Positions 45,301 to 55,893 of a stretch of DNA of 64,000 bases are shown one piece after another. Position numbers and translations under genes: made by a program. The notes beneath the pieces are model-generated. The model ran no database searches. It was given only the letters and a program-made list of their open reading frames with translations, and was not told the origin of the DNA. The stretch covers positions 4,464,001 through 4,528,000 of the forward strand of contig JANTQA010000060.1 of NCBI GenBank assembly GCA_027625915.1, read 5' to 3'. The stretch is from Anaeramoeba flamelloides. Lineage: Eukaryota > Metamonada > Anaeramoebidae. How positions within the stretch are numbered: the stretch's first letter is position 1; each line of letters opens with the position of its first letter.

Positions 45301-48192
45301 TCTCACAAATATTTATTCAGTGAGATCTAAGTAGGAAAAAATGACATTTTTTTCAAAATTTGACTATATTTTTCTGTGATTTCTGTCGTATCTCAAAATG
45401 AAAAAGAAGGCTGCGAAAAAATAGCTTTTGGGGGAATTTTCTTTTTAGGTGAAAGTGAAAAACCTTGAGACATTGTTGAGGGGTTGGTTTTCTTTCTTTT
45501 TGATATGTGAGTTAGGTTGAGAAGGTTTGCCATTTTCACCTAAAAGGTCCAAATGGAGAAAATTGGTTATTTTTGATGACTAGGTTATTTGTTATTTCCA
45601 AACAAAGTCGAAATTGTTAAAAGGCATGATAAAGTGTTTGGTATTGTATTGAATCTTCCAAAATTCTCAATTCCATAAAAAGAAAGATCATTTTTTCTCA
45701 GCTGAGGCAATAAATTTATTTTTAAAAACAAAAAAAACTGACTAAATTTTAGCAAATTTCATTTCCAATAGATCCTTTAATGCAAAGCATCCACCAAACC
45801 TTTCCCACAACAACCTCAACTCAATTTTCCTTGATTCTAACAATTGGGTTTTGAGAGAAATGATCCAAACGAAAAAGACATTATCAAAAAAGCACCAAAA
45901 AAAATGTCAAGTGCGTTTGGCATGGATCATGTTGTTCCAAAAATAATTCGATGAGATACTCTCCTCTTATTGATGGTGTGGAGATTTATTCAAGGAAAAA
46001 ACAAAAAGAACCAAACAAAAAAAAATAAGAAAAAATCACAACCCCTTGTTAATAATTAATACAGTCATTCCAGTCCCACTCGTGAAAATTTATAAGACCT
46101 AGAAATTGGTTTTCTATTCTAAAAATTTATTTTGTAAAACAAACCGTAAAATGGGTTCTGAAAGTTCATCCTAAACTGTAAAATTTATAATAGAAGATTA
46201 AAAAGAAGTTATCCATTTTTTGGTTCTTTTGGTTCCTTTGGTTTTAGAAACTAACAAACAAATTCATTAAAAGAACTAACATTAATGTGGATCTTCAATT
46301 TCCAAAAATGTTAAAATCTCAGGTTTTTACAATTTAAAAACAATGATCGAAAAATACTTTCAAAGTTTCTGTGATTTCCATGGTTTCTGTGACTTTCAAA
46401 TTTTCTGAGAAAATTTAATTTTTCTCTAGATTGTGACAAAAAATAAACTCTAACGAAGCAAGAGAAGATGAAATTTTGATCTTGTGATCGAAATTGAATT
46501 TTATATTTCACAAAAAACAATTTTATAATAGACAACCAATTTTTATGTCTTATAATATTTATCGGGTAGGGTTGGAATGGATTAATTTTTTGTCGAGACA
46601 ATGTGACAATTCAACGTAACTCAATGGTCAAAAATCATTGACAATGTGATCTTTTGTAGTTAGTGCTATTTATTGAGAGGGTTTGAAATGAGTTAAAAAA
46701 TCGCGATTGTTTTTCAATTTCATTTTCATGTTCCAAAACAAGGTGTTCAAGCCCACTTATCTCAAAATTTCTTTGTGAATTTTTCATTTGTAAAGTTGAC
46801 ATAATTTGATTTTTTGATCCAAATTGGAGAATATTTTAAAGACCATTCCTTTACATTTTAAATGAGATTGGAACAAATAGTGTTGATGACAAATTGGTGA
46901 ATTGTAAACGTAGTTCTTAATGGAAAAAAGAATAAACTACAGTCAGTTTCACTTTTAAGGCACAAACTTACAATGAAATTTAAGGCACAAAAAAATCCCA
47001 AATTAAGGCACCTAATTTTAAAATTTTTTTTTATACACTAATTATTTTACTAGAATTTGAAAGTTGTGCCTTAATTTGGAATTTTTCCTGTGACTTAATT
47101 TACCTTCAAAGTTTGTGTCTTAAAAGTGGAACTGACTGTAGTCAACTTTTTATTGATGAATTCTTGGTTTTATTTTCTTTTTTTTTCCACATATTTTTAA
47201 TGAACAAAGACTACCTCACTTGAATTTGGTTTCTTTTATTTGCAAAAAGAAAGATGAAATCTAAGCTAAAAAAAAAATACAGCCAATTTCTGAAAATTGT
47301 TCAGATTTCTTCCCTAACAAATCACAACAAAAAAGAAAATATATTTTAAAAGCAAACAATATCTTGGGTTTGATTACAGAAAAATTTTTAAAATTCATTT
47401 ATGAATTGCAACTTTTAAAGGGTGTTTTGACTATCTCTAATTGAAATAATTCCAGAAAGGATCGAATGAAAAACGATCGTTTGTAAGCCGCCTTGGTATA
47501 AGAAAACAAATGCTTTAACCAATTTTTGTTGTTCAAGATCCAAGAAATTATTTGTTTTGAGTGTTTATATTTTCTTCCAAGTTATATTTTGTTTCTGAAA
47601 AGAAAGAAGAAATTGGCAGTAAAAAACAAAAAAAAGAAACAAAGGGTATTTTACTTACAGGAATTTTCTCAAAGTAAGAAGCATTTTTAAAAATTTCTTG
47701 GGCAAACAAAAGAAAAGAAACATTGTTAATATTGTGATAAGGGATTTCGCCATCAAATTCGATTGACTTTAAAAAGATTTGATTCAATTCATCGGGTATT
47801 TTTGTTAGTGTTGGAACAAATGGGCAAATTGGAACATTCTTGTCTTCGATTTGGCTTGGTCCAACCCAGTTTGTTTGAATAAAAATTAAAAGACAGCCAA
47901 CAACTATCCCAAAAAGATCAAATAATTGTTCTTCATCGAAAGAAGGTAACAATTTTTTCAATTGGTCTTGAAATGTAGCGAGTATTTCTTGAACGTTTGT
48001 TGGAATGCTCTCCAGATTGATAGACAATTTTTCAATGTTTTGAAGGATCTCGGGGAACTTGCAATAAAACAAATTATTCAAATGTTCTGAATATTTTGTT
48101 AATTCAATTTCTTCCAGATTAATTGATTGAAAAGATTGATAATCGTGCCAGGCTAATTGATAAAGTGGCTTTTCAAATTTACTCCAGTCCAT
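39385..48192 (-). CDS. TTC27: TTC27 (Emw1-like) tetratricopeptide-repeat protein, two exons (1043 aa)
   Basis: Exon 1 is 48192-47659 (178 codons from MDWSKFEKPL; an in-frame TTG lies five codons upstream). Exon 2 is 41982-39385. Donor GTAAGT and acceptor TAG join in phase 0 to give ASYFEKIP then TFYLWNLRIQYIIQ. Family hallmarks in order: LLIFIQTNWVGPSQ in exon 1, DLTGFLGKRTKFQ, SPLNWICHNFSLLNRS, then SLAKLWLSIGVSSSAIVIFQ. TPR helices follow at about 540-750, including ARAQRSIAEYYYKKKKYQKS and NPLYPSIWFKLGYA. TTC27/Emw1 is linked in yeast to cell-wall integrity and in animals to 45S pre-rRNA processing. The protein is longer than the human one because of a Lys/Glu run at about 425-502 and a Lys/Glu/acidic tail at about 960-1043. 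Confidence 0.92.
42473..43241. mobile_element. Family E element (about 769 bp, about 125-bp TIRs)
   Basis: The left end TTAAGAGATTAGCGTCACCC and the complement of the right end TTAAGGAATTAGCGTCTACA start inverted arms sharing TATGTTATAATTGGGTGT-like and ATCTATTA-like blocks. The right arm is close to the fragments at 60019 (TTAAGGGATTAGCGCCTACA) and 12831. There is no transposase inside. Confidence 0.75.
42963..43047. mobile_element. Tiny hairpin element (85 bp) nested in family E
   Basis: Ends CATTTCGCCACAAATTT and the perfect complement AAATTTGTGGCGAAATG are inverted repeats enclosing about 50 bp, preceded by TA and followed by CA. It has too little room for anything but a mini inverted-repeat element or a structured RNA. 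Confidence 0.65.
43790..44030 (+). mobile_element. Possible LINE endonuclease relic
   Basis: A frame reads RGIITGDLNIFWDFIKDRTS, then IRVGTKPIQNLCSGSNS and, after two stops, ALTSFIKSAIYKFGCF. The GDLN...D pattern resembles the GDFN catalytic segment of the apurinic-type endonuclease domain of non-LTR retrotransposons. It is short, interrupted, and in the antisense direction to TTC27. Confidence 0.35.
45275..46560. repeat. Segmental duplication L, copy 2
   Basis: Partner of 21085-22540 with the same order of landmarks. It carries an extra small element (45448-45540) absent from copy 1 and lacks the family F insertion that copy 1 has. Confidence 0.75.
45448..45540. mobile_element. 93-bp inverted-repeat element with TA flanks, nested in duplication L
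   Basis: GGTGAAAGTGAAAAACCTT at the left and the complement GGTGAAAATGGCAAACCTT at the right, TA on both sides (45446-45447, 45541-45542). Copy 1 of the duplication runs through this point without the segment, supporting an insertion. Confidence 0.65.
46940..47138. mobile_element. MITE family A, copy 3
   Basis: Starts CAGTCAGTTTCACTTTTAAG and ends TAAAAGTGGAACTGACTG, TA at 46938-46939 and 47139-47140. The best-preserved copy: each arm carries three TTAAGGCAC-type motifs and the whole element can pair end to end. Confidence 0.92.
47455..47535 (-). pseudogene. tRNA-like relic (Lys-CUU type), minus strand
   Basis: On the minus strand AATTGGTTAAAGCATTTG resembles a D arm, TTCTTAT an anticodon loop (CUU) between partly pairing stems, and ATTCGATCC a T loop. 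The anticodon-to-T-loop distance is too long and the acceptor stem is not evident, so this is at best a decayed tRNA. Confidence 0.3.
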
Positions 48193-51100
48193 TGTATTTT
48201 TGAACAAATAATAATTTTTGAGATGGTTGTAAAAAAAAATGATTATTTTTTGAATTGTATTGATTAATTGAGGCTATCAAATGACTATTAAAAGTTTTGG
48301 TTTGTTTATGAGCAAAATTGTCAATTGTTTTTTAGTCTTCGTTTTTCTTTTTTAGCTCGTTTTGAAAGAGAAATATCTTTAATCAACACGTGTTAAAATA
48401 TTACTACGTAATCAAGATAAAATTCCAAAGTGACATTCACTTATTTTAAGATTTTTTATTTGGTTTAGTTATATGTAGTTTTGTGTCAGTCAAAGTTTGG
48501 GTTTTTATCATGGTTAGGTTAACATAATCAATTTTTTTGATTCTATTTATTTAATTCATGAAATATAAATGAAATTTAGTGGGGTTATTTGTATTTTTTA
48601 GATGTTTGTTGTTTCGTTTTTTAAAAAATATGTTTTAGTATTAAATGATAAAAGACAATTTAATTAACAATTTTTTTTTAAATGACTTGATCAAGAAAAT
48701 CATAAAAATCTAATATTTCTCCAGTTCAAACTTTTGATCTCAGTGGACCACTTTTTAAAAAAGTCAGTGTAGTGGCTGAACAGAATTGAACCAACAAGAA
48801 AGTTGAACGAATTGGTAAATGTCTCTTTCTCAAAAATTCACTTTTTTTGGATTTAAGGAATTAGATTCAGTTAAGGAGAAGTCTATAATTATATTGTATA
48901 GGTCTTTAAATGTAAAACAGATGAGGAATCGCTGTTTCCTTAATCTCTAAAGATTTGGTTATAAAATAAACTGTAAGTTAGTTCATCTGAATTGGTAACA
49001 TCATTGTTATAGTAAAAAACCCAAGAATTTTAAGAAAAAAGTCGATATTTCAAGATGTATATAATGGATGTATAATCCATATTAAGACTTCAAAGTTAAA
49101 AAAAATCTGGATTAATTGAAAAGAATTTGAGAAAATAAATAATATATAATTCTCGTCAGGGTGATATTTATAGCAACCAGAAAGAAAAAAAATATTTCTC
49201 AAATTGAAACAAAGAGAAAAACTGTGTGAGTTATTTTAAGTTGAAGTGGTGAGGATTCTCAATGAGGAAAAATATAAAAAATAAAAAACAAAAAAAATAA
49301 TAGTTTATTTTTTGAATTTAATCACAAATGTTATTAAAAAGAGATGAATTTGAAGAATTCTAAATAGAAGTTTTAATAGTCCTGATCTCAACTAGAAAAA
49401 AAAATATTTTTATCAAGAATACAAGATTTTTTGAAAAGTTATTTTCTCATCCCTTTTAAACTCAAAAAAAAAAAATTAGAAACATTAACTTTTGAAGAAT
49501 TTTAAAACTACCAATTTTTTTTAAGAAAAAATTAATAACTGGACAAATTTGATCTAGAGTAAACACAAATGTCTTCTATTCAACTATCTCTACCCCTTTT
49601 AATATTTAGAGATCGTTTCAAAAAAGAAAAAGAAACAATGAATTAAAGAAAAAACCACACAAAAATTTAAAAATTAAACATAATGCTCAAAATAGGGTTG
49701 GGTATAATTAAAGAAAGGTTTCATTGGAAAGAAATAACGAATATTTTATTAATTTTCAAATCTGGTCAAATTTCAAATTTGTCAAATTGTTATTTATTTT
49801 GGTATTTTTGAAGAATTTATTGATTATTTAGACTGTATTTATGTATTATAGAATTTTTAATGATTGCGAGAAGTATAAAAAAGACCATTATATGATTAGT
49901 CGTATTTATTACTAAAATTGTAGATAATCCAAATTTTCCAAATTGCCAATACTATTCAATTCAGAAAATTTGTTCAAAAATAATTTTGACCAGCAAAGAT
50001 AAATAGAAGATTTTTACCCCTTGAAAAAGTAAAATATATCCGATTTATAAATTATTTATTTTTTTTTCAAATTAAAAACAAAATATCCGAACATACCCTC
50101 AAAGCCACACAAACCTGCCTGAAAATCCCTTAATCAACTCTAGTATACCTTCATCTACCTGGAAAGGAGTTTTTAAAATACATACAACTAATATCTTTCA
50201 ATTGAATTGACTTTTTTTTTTTTATCATTTTTTTTGACTAGATTTCAGAAAAAATTATTACCCCATTTGGAAAAAAAGGGAAAAAAAGGGAAAAATTGAA
50301 ACCTGGTTTTTCGTTGGTACATTAATAGAACCCGAAAATGAAAAGTAAAATCGATAAAAAGAAGAAACCAATTAACTTCAAATAATAACCCATTATATTA
50401 TTTTCAATCAGCACGACAAATACAATTTAAATCAACTTCATTATTGAAATTGATGGTACGGTTTTGATAATCTCAAAAATAGTAAATTGTTTTCAACAAA
50501 TTTTTAATAATTGATCAATCAAAAAAAGCCCCTTTACCAGAAGAAAGTATAAAAAAACTATTATTATGCTGAATACTTCATTTTGTCTTGAATTATTTAT
50601 TTATTCTTTTTTTAATTGATCTTACTTTGAATTTTCAGTAATGTCCAATGTTACCCCTGAAAAACCGTGTTTCACTTCTTTTCCCTGTTTCACTTTTTTT
50701 GCACAATGTTAATCACTATTTCAAAAATTGCGACTGACCTAAAATAATAAATAGAAAAAAAAAAATATTCCATAGTATCCAATAGTAACATATAATTAAA
50801 TCTGATTTATGATTAAAATTTAAATCATTCTGAATATATAACAGGCTGGTATATTAAAAATTAAAAAGATAAAACCAAAAACCAAAAAAAAGCGAATCAC
50901 AATTTTCGAAATGAGCATTATGGATTTTTTATTTCTGGACTTTCACTGAAAAAAAGTTAACAATAAGATTTTTTTTATATAATTAAATTCATTTTAAAAT
51001 TTAGTACAGAGTCACAAGTTTCTTAGTGATTATTTTCTTTTTGAAGATCAATTTTTTTTCCATCGGATCTTTTGCTAAAAAAATAGTATCAAAAAAAAAA

Positions 51101-51732
51101 AAAAATTGTTTGAGAAAAATAGAAAAAAGAAGTAATTTATAAAAAAAAAAAAAGATTTTTCAAAAGAAATTGAAAAATTTTTTAAAAAAAAAGAAAAAGA
51201 AAAAAAAAATTTGAAAACAAAAAACTAAAATATACGCAAAATCGAAAAAATGATTCGGATCCAACAATTTGAAAATATTTTTTTGTAAAGAATATGGGAT
51301 AAATTATCAAAACAACATCCATTAACATTATTAAGTGAGTTAAAATTTTTGAAATCTAGTTTATTTCTTAATTTTTTCTTGAAAGGTAGATAATTTGCTA
51401 ACTTTTTCTATTTTAATTATTCTCAATATCCATGAGTAGTTGACTCTAATGGTTTCAATATATTAATAAAGAATTTGGATGGAACTAGACTACAATATCA
51501 AAAAATTATTTTCAAATTTGCTTGTTTTTTTTGAAAAGATATAATAGTTTTTGATCAATCATTGTTTTTTTGTATAATCCCTCAAAAATCTAAAAAATCT
51601 AATATTTTGACTTTTCTTTAATAGAGAGTCTTTTAAATCATTTTTATTGGTTATAATAATACATTTCAATCTCCAAAGAGTATCAAATATGAATATTTCT
51701 ACAGAAATAGAATCTCGAGTGTAATTTGTATT
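48193..51732. other. Gene-free AT-rich stretch, 5' side of TTC27
   Basis: No supported gene over about 3.5 kb. Apart from the pogo-derived fragment at 50264-50715, only homopolymers and short frames are seen. A patch at about 48722-48785 reads PVQTFDLSGPLFKKVSVVAE and may be a stray exon relic. Confidence 0.5.
50264..50715. mobile_element. Decayed, shortened relative of the pogo-like transposon
   Basis: The right end CCCTGTTTCACTTTTTTTGC matches the terminal region of the transposon at 60649-62276 (CCCTGTTTCACTTTTTTTCC). The left end GGAAAAAAAGGGAAAAAAAG is a diverged inverted counterpart. No transposase remains, so this would be a non-autonomous derivative. Confidence 0.45.
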
Positions 51733-51989
51733 TACTATTATTTACCAATTAATGATGAAAATTTTTAGTTCACATTCCAAAATATTTTTCTATGAATTAT
51801 AAACTGATGAAAACACAAAGATCTGTATAAATCTTTTAGAAATGATATTTTTAGACAATAAAATAAACTTTCTTTGTTAACTCAAAGACAAAATTTTTCC
51901 TCTGCTAATTTGATTGTAGCATTAATAATTAATACTCATTTTGGACATTGAAATAAAAAGTTTCATTTATTAATTGGAAAAGAACAGTA
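51733..51989. mobile_element. MITE family D, copy 3 (257 bp)
   Basis: Begins TACTATTATTTACCAATTAA and ends TTAATTGGAAAAGAACAGTA. The interior has CCTCTGCTAATTTGATTGTA, aligned with copies 1 and 2. Confidence 0.85.
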
Positions 51990-53042
51990 TTAAAAAAGTA
52001 GAATTTAATCAGTGGACTCTATTTTTTTTTGAACTCCTTTTGAACAGCCCGTAGTAACCCTATCTTTTAATCAAGAAAGAACTTTTAGATCCTCCAAATA
52101 CGAAATTTACGAAGAAACTCAAATTCAATTAAAAACATATTTTATTCCCTTAAACACATTTTAAGTAAAGATTGAAATCAAGTAATACTACTCGTTTGAC
52201 AACACTAGCTTTTCCTCGATATTTCTGAAATCTCTCTTTAAAAATAAGACGAAAAAATGTCTACCCAATAAGAATTCTTGTTCTGAACTTACAGCAAACA
52301 AGAAACCAAGATCATTGGACCTACCTCGAGTTTTTTGTCAATTCTTTCATAATGAACAAATTTTAACTTATTTTTATATTTGATTTTAGAATCCCAAATG
52401 CTACTAGAATTATAAGAACGAAAATGCCAGGTATACCATTTCTTCATTAGATTTATTAAAGGATTTTTACTGTAACAATAATCCCATTTGCCAATCTCAA
52501 ATAAGATCGAATAACATTTATTCCTAGATATCTGAAATAACTCTTTTTTATATCATAAGCTAATTTCATATTAGTAAGAAATTTTTTCAAGGATTTTATT
52601 TAAATTCTATTTTTATTTAATTTGTCCAAATTAAAAACTTTCTCAAAATCAATAGTAATTTTTGACAAATCAAAAAATCCAAAAGTAACATCAATCTTCA
52701 AAGAGAGACAATAAAAAAACTCTTACAAAACTCTTAATTAACAACAACTATAACAACAACACACCTCTTAAAGCCTTGTTGAATTAGTTATGGAATATTT
52801 CAAAGATGTAAGGATATTTATTACTGAATGTAGAAACACTAATAATTTAAAAATGAGAATAACTTTGTTTCGAATTCAAAACAATTTCCCTACTTTACTG
52901 ATCAACTCATGAAAAACAAGAAACACATACAGCCATTCGTTTTCTTCTCAAAAATAACAAATTATTCCCAAAGAGAACAAAATTGATCAAAAATTTTAAT
53001 ATAGTCCGAATCATTTTTTCTCTTCTTTCTTGGAGACATAAA
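51990..53042. other. Gene-free stretch, 5' flank of the membrane-protein gene
   Basis: Base composition is a little higher in G+C at about 52020-52460 but no open frame of useful length or splice-compatible exon is convincing. Confidence 0.4.
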
Positions 53043-54272
53043 ATGAAAATATTCCACTCTCAACAAATTTTGGTTTATATAACTCTTTTTCTCTTGTTAT
53101 ATCGACTCAGTAACGTTAACACAAACTCTCCAAAAGAAATTGGTAAAAAAAGAAACGATTACGATCACCAACCACAAAAACAAAAACAAAAACCAAAAAC
53201 AGATCTCAAATTAATTTATTATTGCCAATACAACAAAAACGATCCAGTGTGTAAGTATTCCGAAGAAGATACCAAAAACAAAGTGATCCAAGACAAAAAG
53301 CAGAAATTTCGTCTGGTTTCTGAAGAGAGACAAAAGGAGTTCAAAATTCAATTCGTTAGCAATCTTGAACAAGTAAAAAATTTTAAGAGTGAAAATGTTG
53401 CAAAAAATCAAATGGATAATTTGGAGAACGAAACAATTAATCCTAAATTTCTTGAACAAATTCAAGATCGTGAAAAAAAGAGTATTGGTGGTGTTTTGTT
53501 AGTTTCTATGTTCTTTCTTTTATTTGTTGTAATATTAATCGTTTATAAAATCAAACAGAAGATGAACCAACAACAACAACAACAAGGTCAACAGCAGGGA
53601 CAAAATAGAATTGTAATACCTGCAAATGAAAATGCAAACAATAATCAGGAATTAATTGTGAGACTAAATAACGAACCATATCGAGTAGCAAACAATAACC
53701 AACAACAAATACAAAACCAATTACAACAACAACAGCAACAACTACACCAATTACAACGACAATTAGAATTGCCAAACCATTTGGGCCACGCCGTTGCTGG
53801 ACAGAATAACCGTCATAATATTCCCAGACTACCAATTTACATTTTTATCTTTTTATATTTAGTACTTTATTTCTCAGAGTTTTCCACTTTAACTGAAAGC
53901 AAGGTATTAGCCCAAGAGCAATATAACTTGCACTGCTTAGGGGGGTATGATCAGAAGCTCACTTATTCTGATCGAATAAAGCATTTGATTAAGCCAAGAA
54001 CAAAAATTGAAGACAAGGAAAAGTTCATTATCGAATGCTGGGAATTGAACAATAGGATACAAAGCAAGAGGCCCTCTTTGGGGAGCCCATTGGAAACTTT
54101 AATTGAGCAATTTGGCAACACATTTGAAATTGTGATGTCAAAACTAGGATCTGGTATTGGCGAATTAACAAAATCTCTTTTTAATACACTTGGATTTAAA
54201 AATTGTATACAGTTAGCCTTTTTATTCATTTTCACCATTTTCCTCATCAATCTAGTGCCTTGTTTTAAATAA
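53043..54272 (+). CDS. Secretory/membrane protein with Gln-rich linker, unknown function (409 aa)
   Basis: Start at ATG 53043 (MKIFHSQQILVYITLFLLLY). The frame extends 60 bases upstream only from a TTG. Residues about 9-24 form a signal peptide or signal anchor. A charged Lys/Glu-rich region with two Cys (YYCQYNKNDPVCKYS) follows. Residues about 150-170 are a membrane segment, 175-245 a Gln/Asn-rich low-complexity linker (CAA repeats), 263-281 a second hydrophobic segment, and 390-407 a C-terminal one ending in CFK. The second segment is followed by a Cys-containing region (LHCLGGYDQKLTYSDRIKHL...) like a second lumenal domain. The layout almost looks like two membrane-anchored modules joined by the Gln linker. 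I do not recognise the family. Confidence 0.8.
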   Translation: MKIFHSQQILVYITLFLLLYRLSNVNTNSPKEIGKKRNDYDHQPQKQKQKPKTDLKLIYYCQYNKNDPVCKYSEEDTKNKVIQDKKQKFRLVSEERQKEFKIQFVSNLEQVKNFKSENVAKNQMDNLENETINPKFLEQIQDREKKSIGGVLLVSMFFLLFVVILIVYKIKQKMNQQQQQQGQQQGQNRIVIPANENANNNQELIVRLNNEPYRVANNNQQQIQNQLQQQQQQLHQLQRQLELPNHLGHAVAGQNNRHNIPRLPIYIFIFLYLVLYFSEFSTLTESKVLAQEQYNLHCLGGYDQKLTYSDRIKHLIKPRTKIEDKEKFIIECWELNNRIQSKRPSLGSPLETLIEQFGNTFEIVMSKLGSGIGELTKSLFNTLGFKNCIQLAFLFIFTIFLINLVPCFK

Positions 54273-55433
54273 ACCTTTTTTTAATTTCTGATTCTCTGAT
54301 TCTAGTTTTTGAAAAAATTATTTCATAAAAATTCTTTTTTAATTTGGAGTGTAGTTTGTTCGATAGCCCGTGTTGAAGTGAATAAATTTTTTTTTCAACT
54401 TTTACTGTGGTTTTTTCAAAAAAGTGTTTTGAAGTGTTGTTTTCCAACTTTTTTGGTATTGTTTTTTATCTTTTATCTGTTGTTGAAATAAAAAGTTATC
54501 AAGGGTGTCTTTATTTTTAACAAGGAAGTCTGTCTTTTCAATAATATTGTCCTTCTCGAAGTCATAAAAGAAATTTTTATTTCAAAGTTTCAAAGAAATA
54601 TTTTTTCTTCTAATTGAATGAAAAATTGAAAGATCTTGCGATAGACAATGAAAATTGAGCTTTTTAGTGATTTAATTTGCTCTCATAAAGAAAATTGTTG
54701 AAAAATGAATTGGTTGATAAATAATTTAATCATTGGGTATGTTCTTGTCGAATTTTAATCTGATTAAATATCGGATAATTAACTTTTGATTCAATATGAA
54801 ATATTGCTTCACTGACCATTCTTATCTCATCCAATATAGCCAAAAAACAAATGAAATAAATAAACAAAGCTAGTCAATTACAAAATAAGATTTGAATGAA
54901 AGAAGATTGACTTTTAGGAAAAAAGAAAATTGAAATGAAATTTTTTTCTTTTCTTGATCAAAATACTTTGAAAAATTTATAGCTCATTTTTACTCATGTT
55001 GAGATACCAGTAAAAAAGTTTTTAAGAAAATCTTTTGATGCTTTTTATTGATTGTTTTTTTGTATTTATTCAAATTGAAAGATATAGTTTTTGTGGATTT
55101 TTGTGTTGGTTGATTAAATTTTTGTTGAGTTAGATCTCTTTTATGAGGAGATTGGTCTTGAAGGTTGTAGAAAAAAACTTTGATAATATGATCTAATATA
55201 AATATTGTTTAATTTGAAAGTATGGTAAACTGAACTGTATTTTTTTATTGAACACAAAATAAAAACCAAAAACCATAGCTTAAAGAATAAAGAAAACATT
55301 TTAAAAAAAAAAACAACAGTTATTTCAAAAAACTATACTAATAATTTTTAAAAACACAAAAAAGGATGACAATACGGGTTATTTAACAAACTTTATAAAT
55401 AAAAAAAAATCTTTCAAAGTGTTTTTATCTTTA
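54273..55433. other. 3' flank and gene-free stretch
   Basis: T-rich sequence with short open frames (54265-54491 region); no gene recognised. Confidence 0.45.
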
Positions 55434-55893
55434 ACTGTTGAGAGAAAAATGTTTGAAACACAAAAATGGTTGGACAGCAATTTTAATTGGTAACTTTAGT
55501 AAAATTGAAAATCTAATCCTATTGATAACTAGGTGAATTTTATATAAATCCAGGTTTATGGGTGTTAAAAGTTCATTAATCTGTGTTGTGTGTAGAATAC
55601 TCATTAGAATGGTTGATAACTAAAGTAGATCATGTTATTTTAACAAAAATCCATAGTTTTAGTAAAGTTTACTATTAATTATGAAAATGGTAATTTTTAA
55701 ACTTGCTTTAGATTATTTGAGATAAGGTTTTGAAAAAAGTAGAATTACATTAATCATATTCTAAAAAGTAGATTATTGTTATTTTCTTTAGTTATTTCAC
55801 AAATGAAAGAACATAAAAATCATTTTCAGTAATTTTCCCAATTAAAATTGCTGTCCAACTATTTTTATGTCTCAAACATTTTTCTCGAAACTG
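55434..55893. mobile_element. MITE family P (about 460 bp, about 65-bp TIRs)
   Basis: The left arm contains GAGAAAAATGTTTGAAACAC and GGTTGGACAGCAATTTTAAT. The complement of the right arm gives CGAGAAAAATGTTTGAGACA and AGTTGGACAGCAATTTTAAT. The outer ends are (TA)ACTGTTGAGAG and (TA)CAGTTTCGAG, so a TA duplication is likely. It is a single copy in the window and non-coding. Confidence 0.8.

Larger units (their letters stand above)
41983..47658 (-). other. TTC27 intron (5676 bp)
   Basis: Bounded by GTAAGT and TAG on the minus strand. It contains a complete family E element (42473-43241) with a nested hairpin element, a possible LINE endonuclease relic (about 43790-44030), duplication L copy 2 (45275-46560), MITE A copy 3 (46940-47138) and a tRNA-like relic near 47460-47530. 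I find no additional exon, and none is needed because the junction reads through in phase. Confidence 0.85.
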
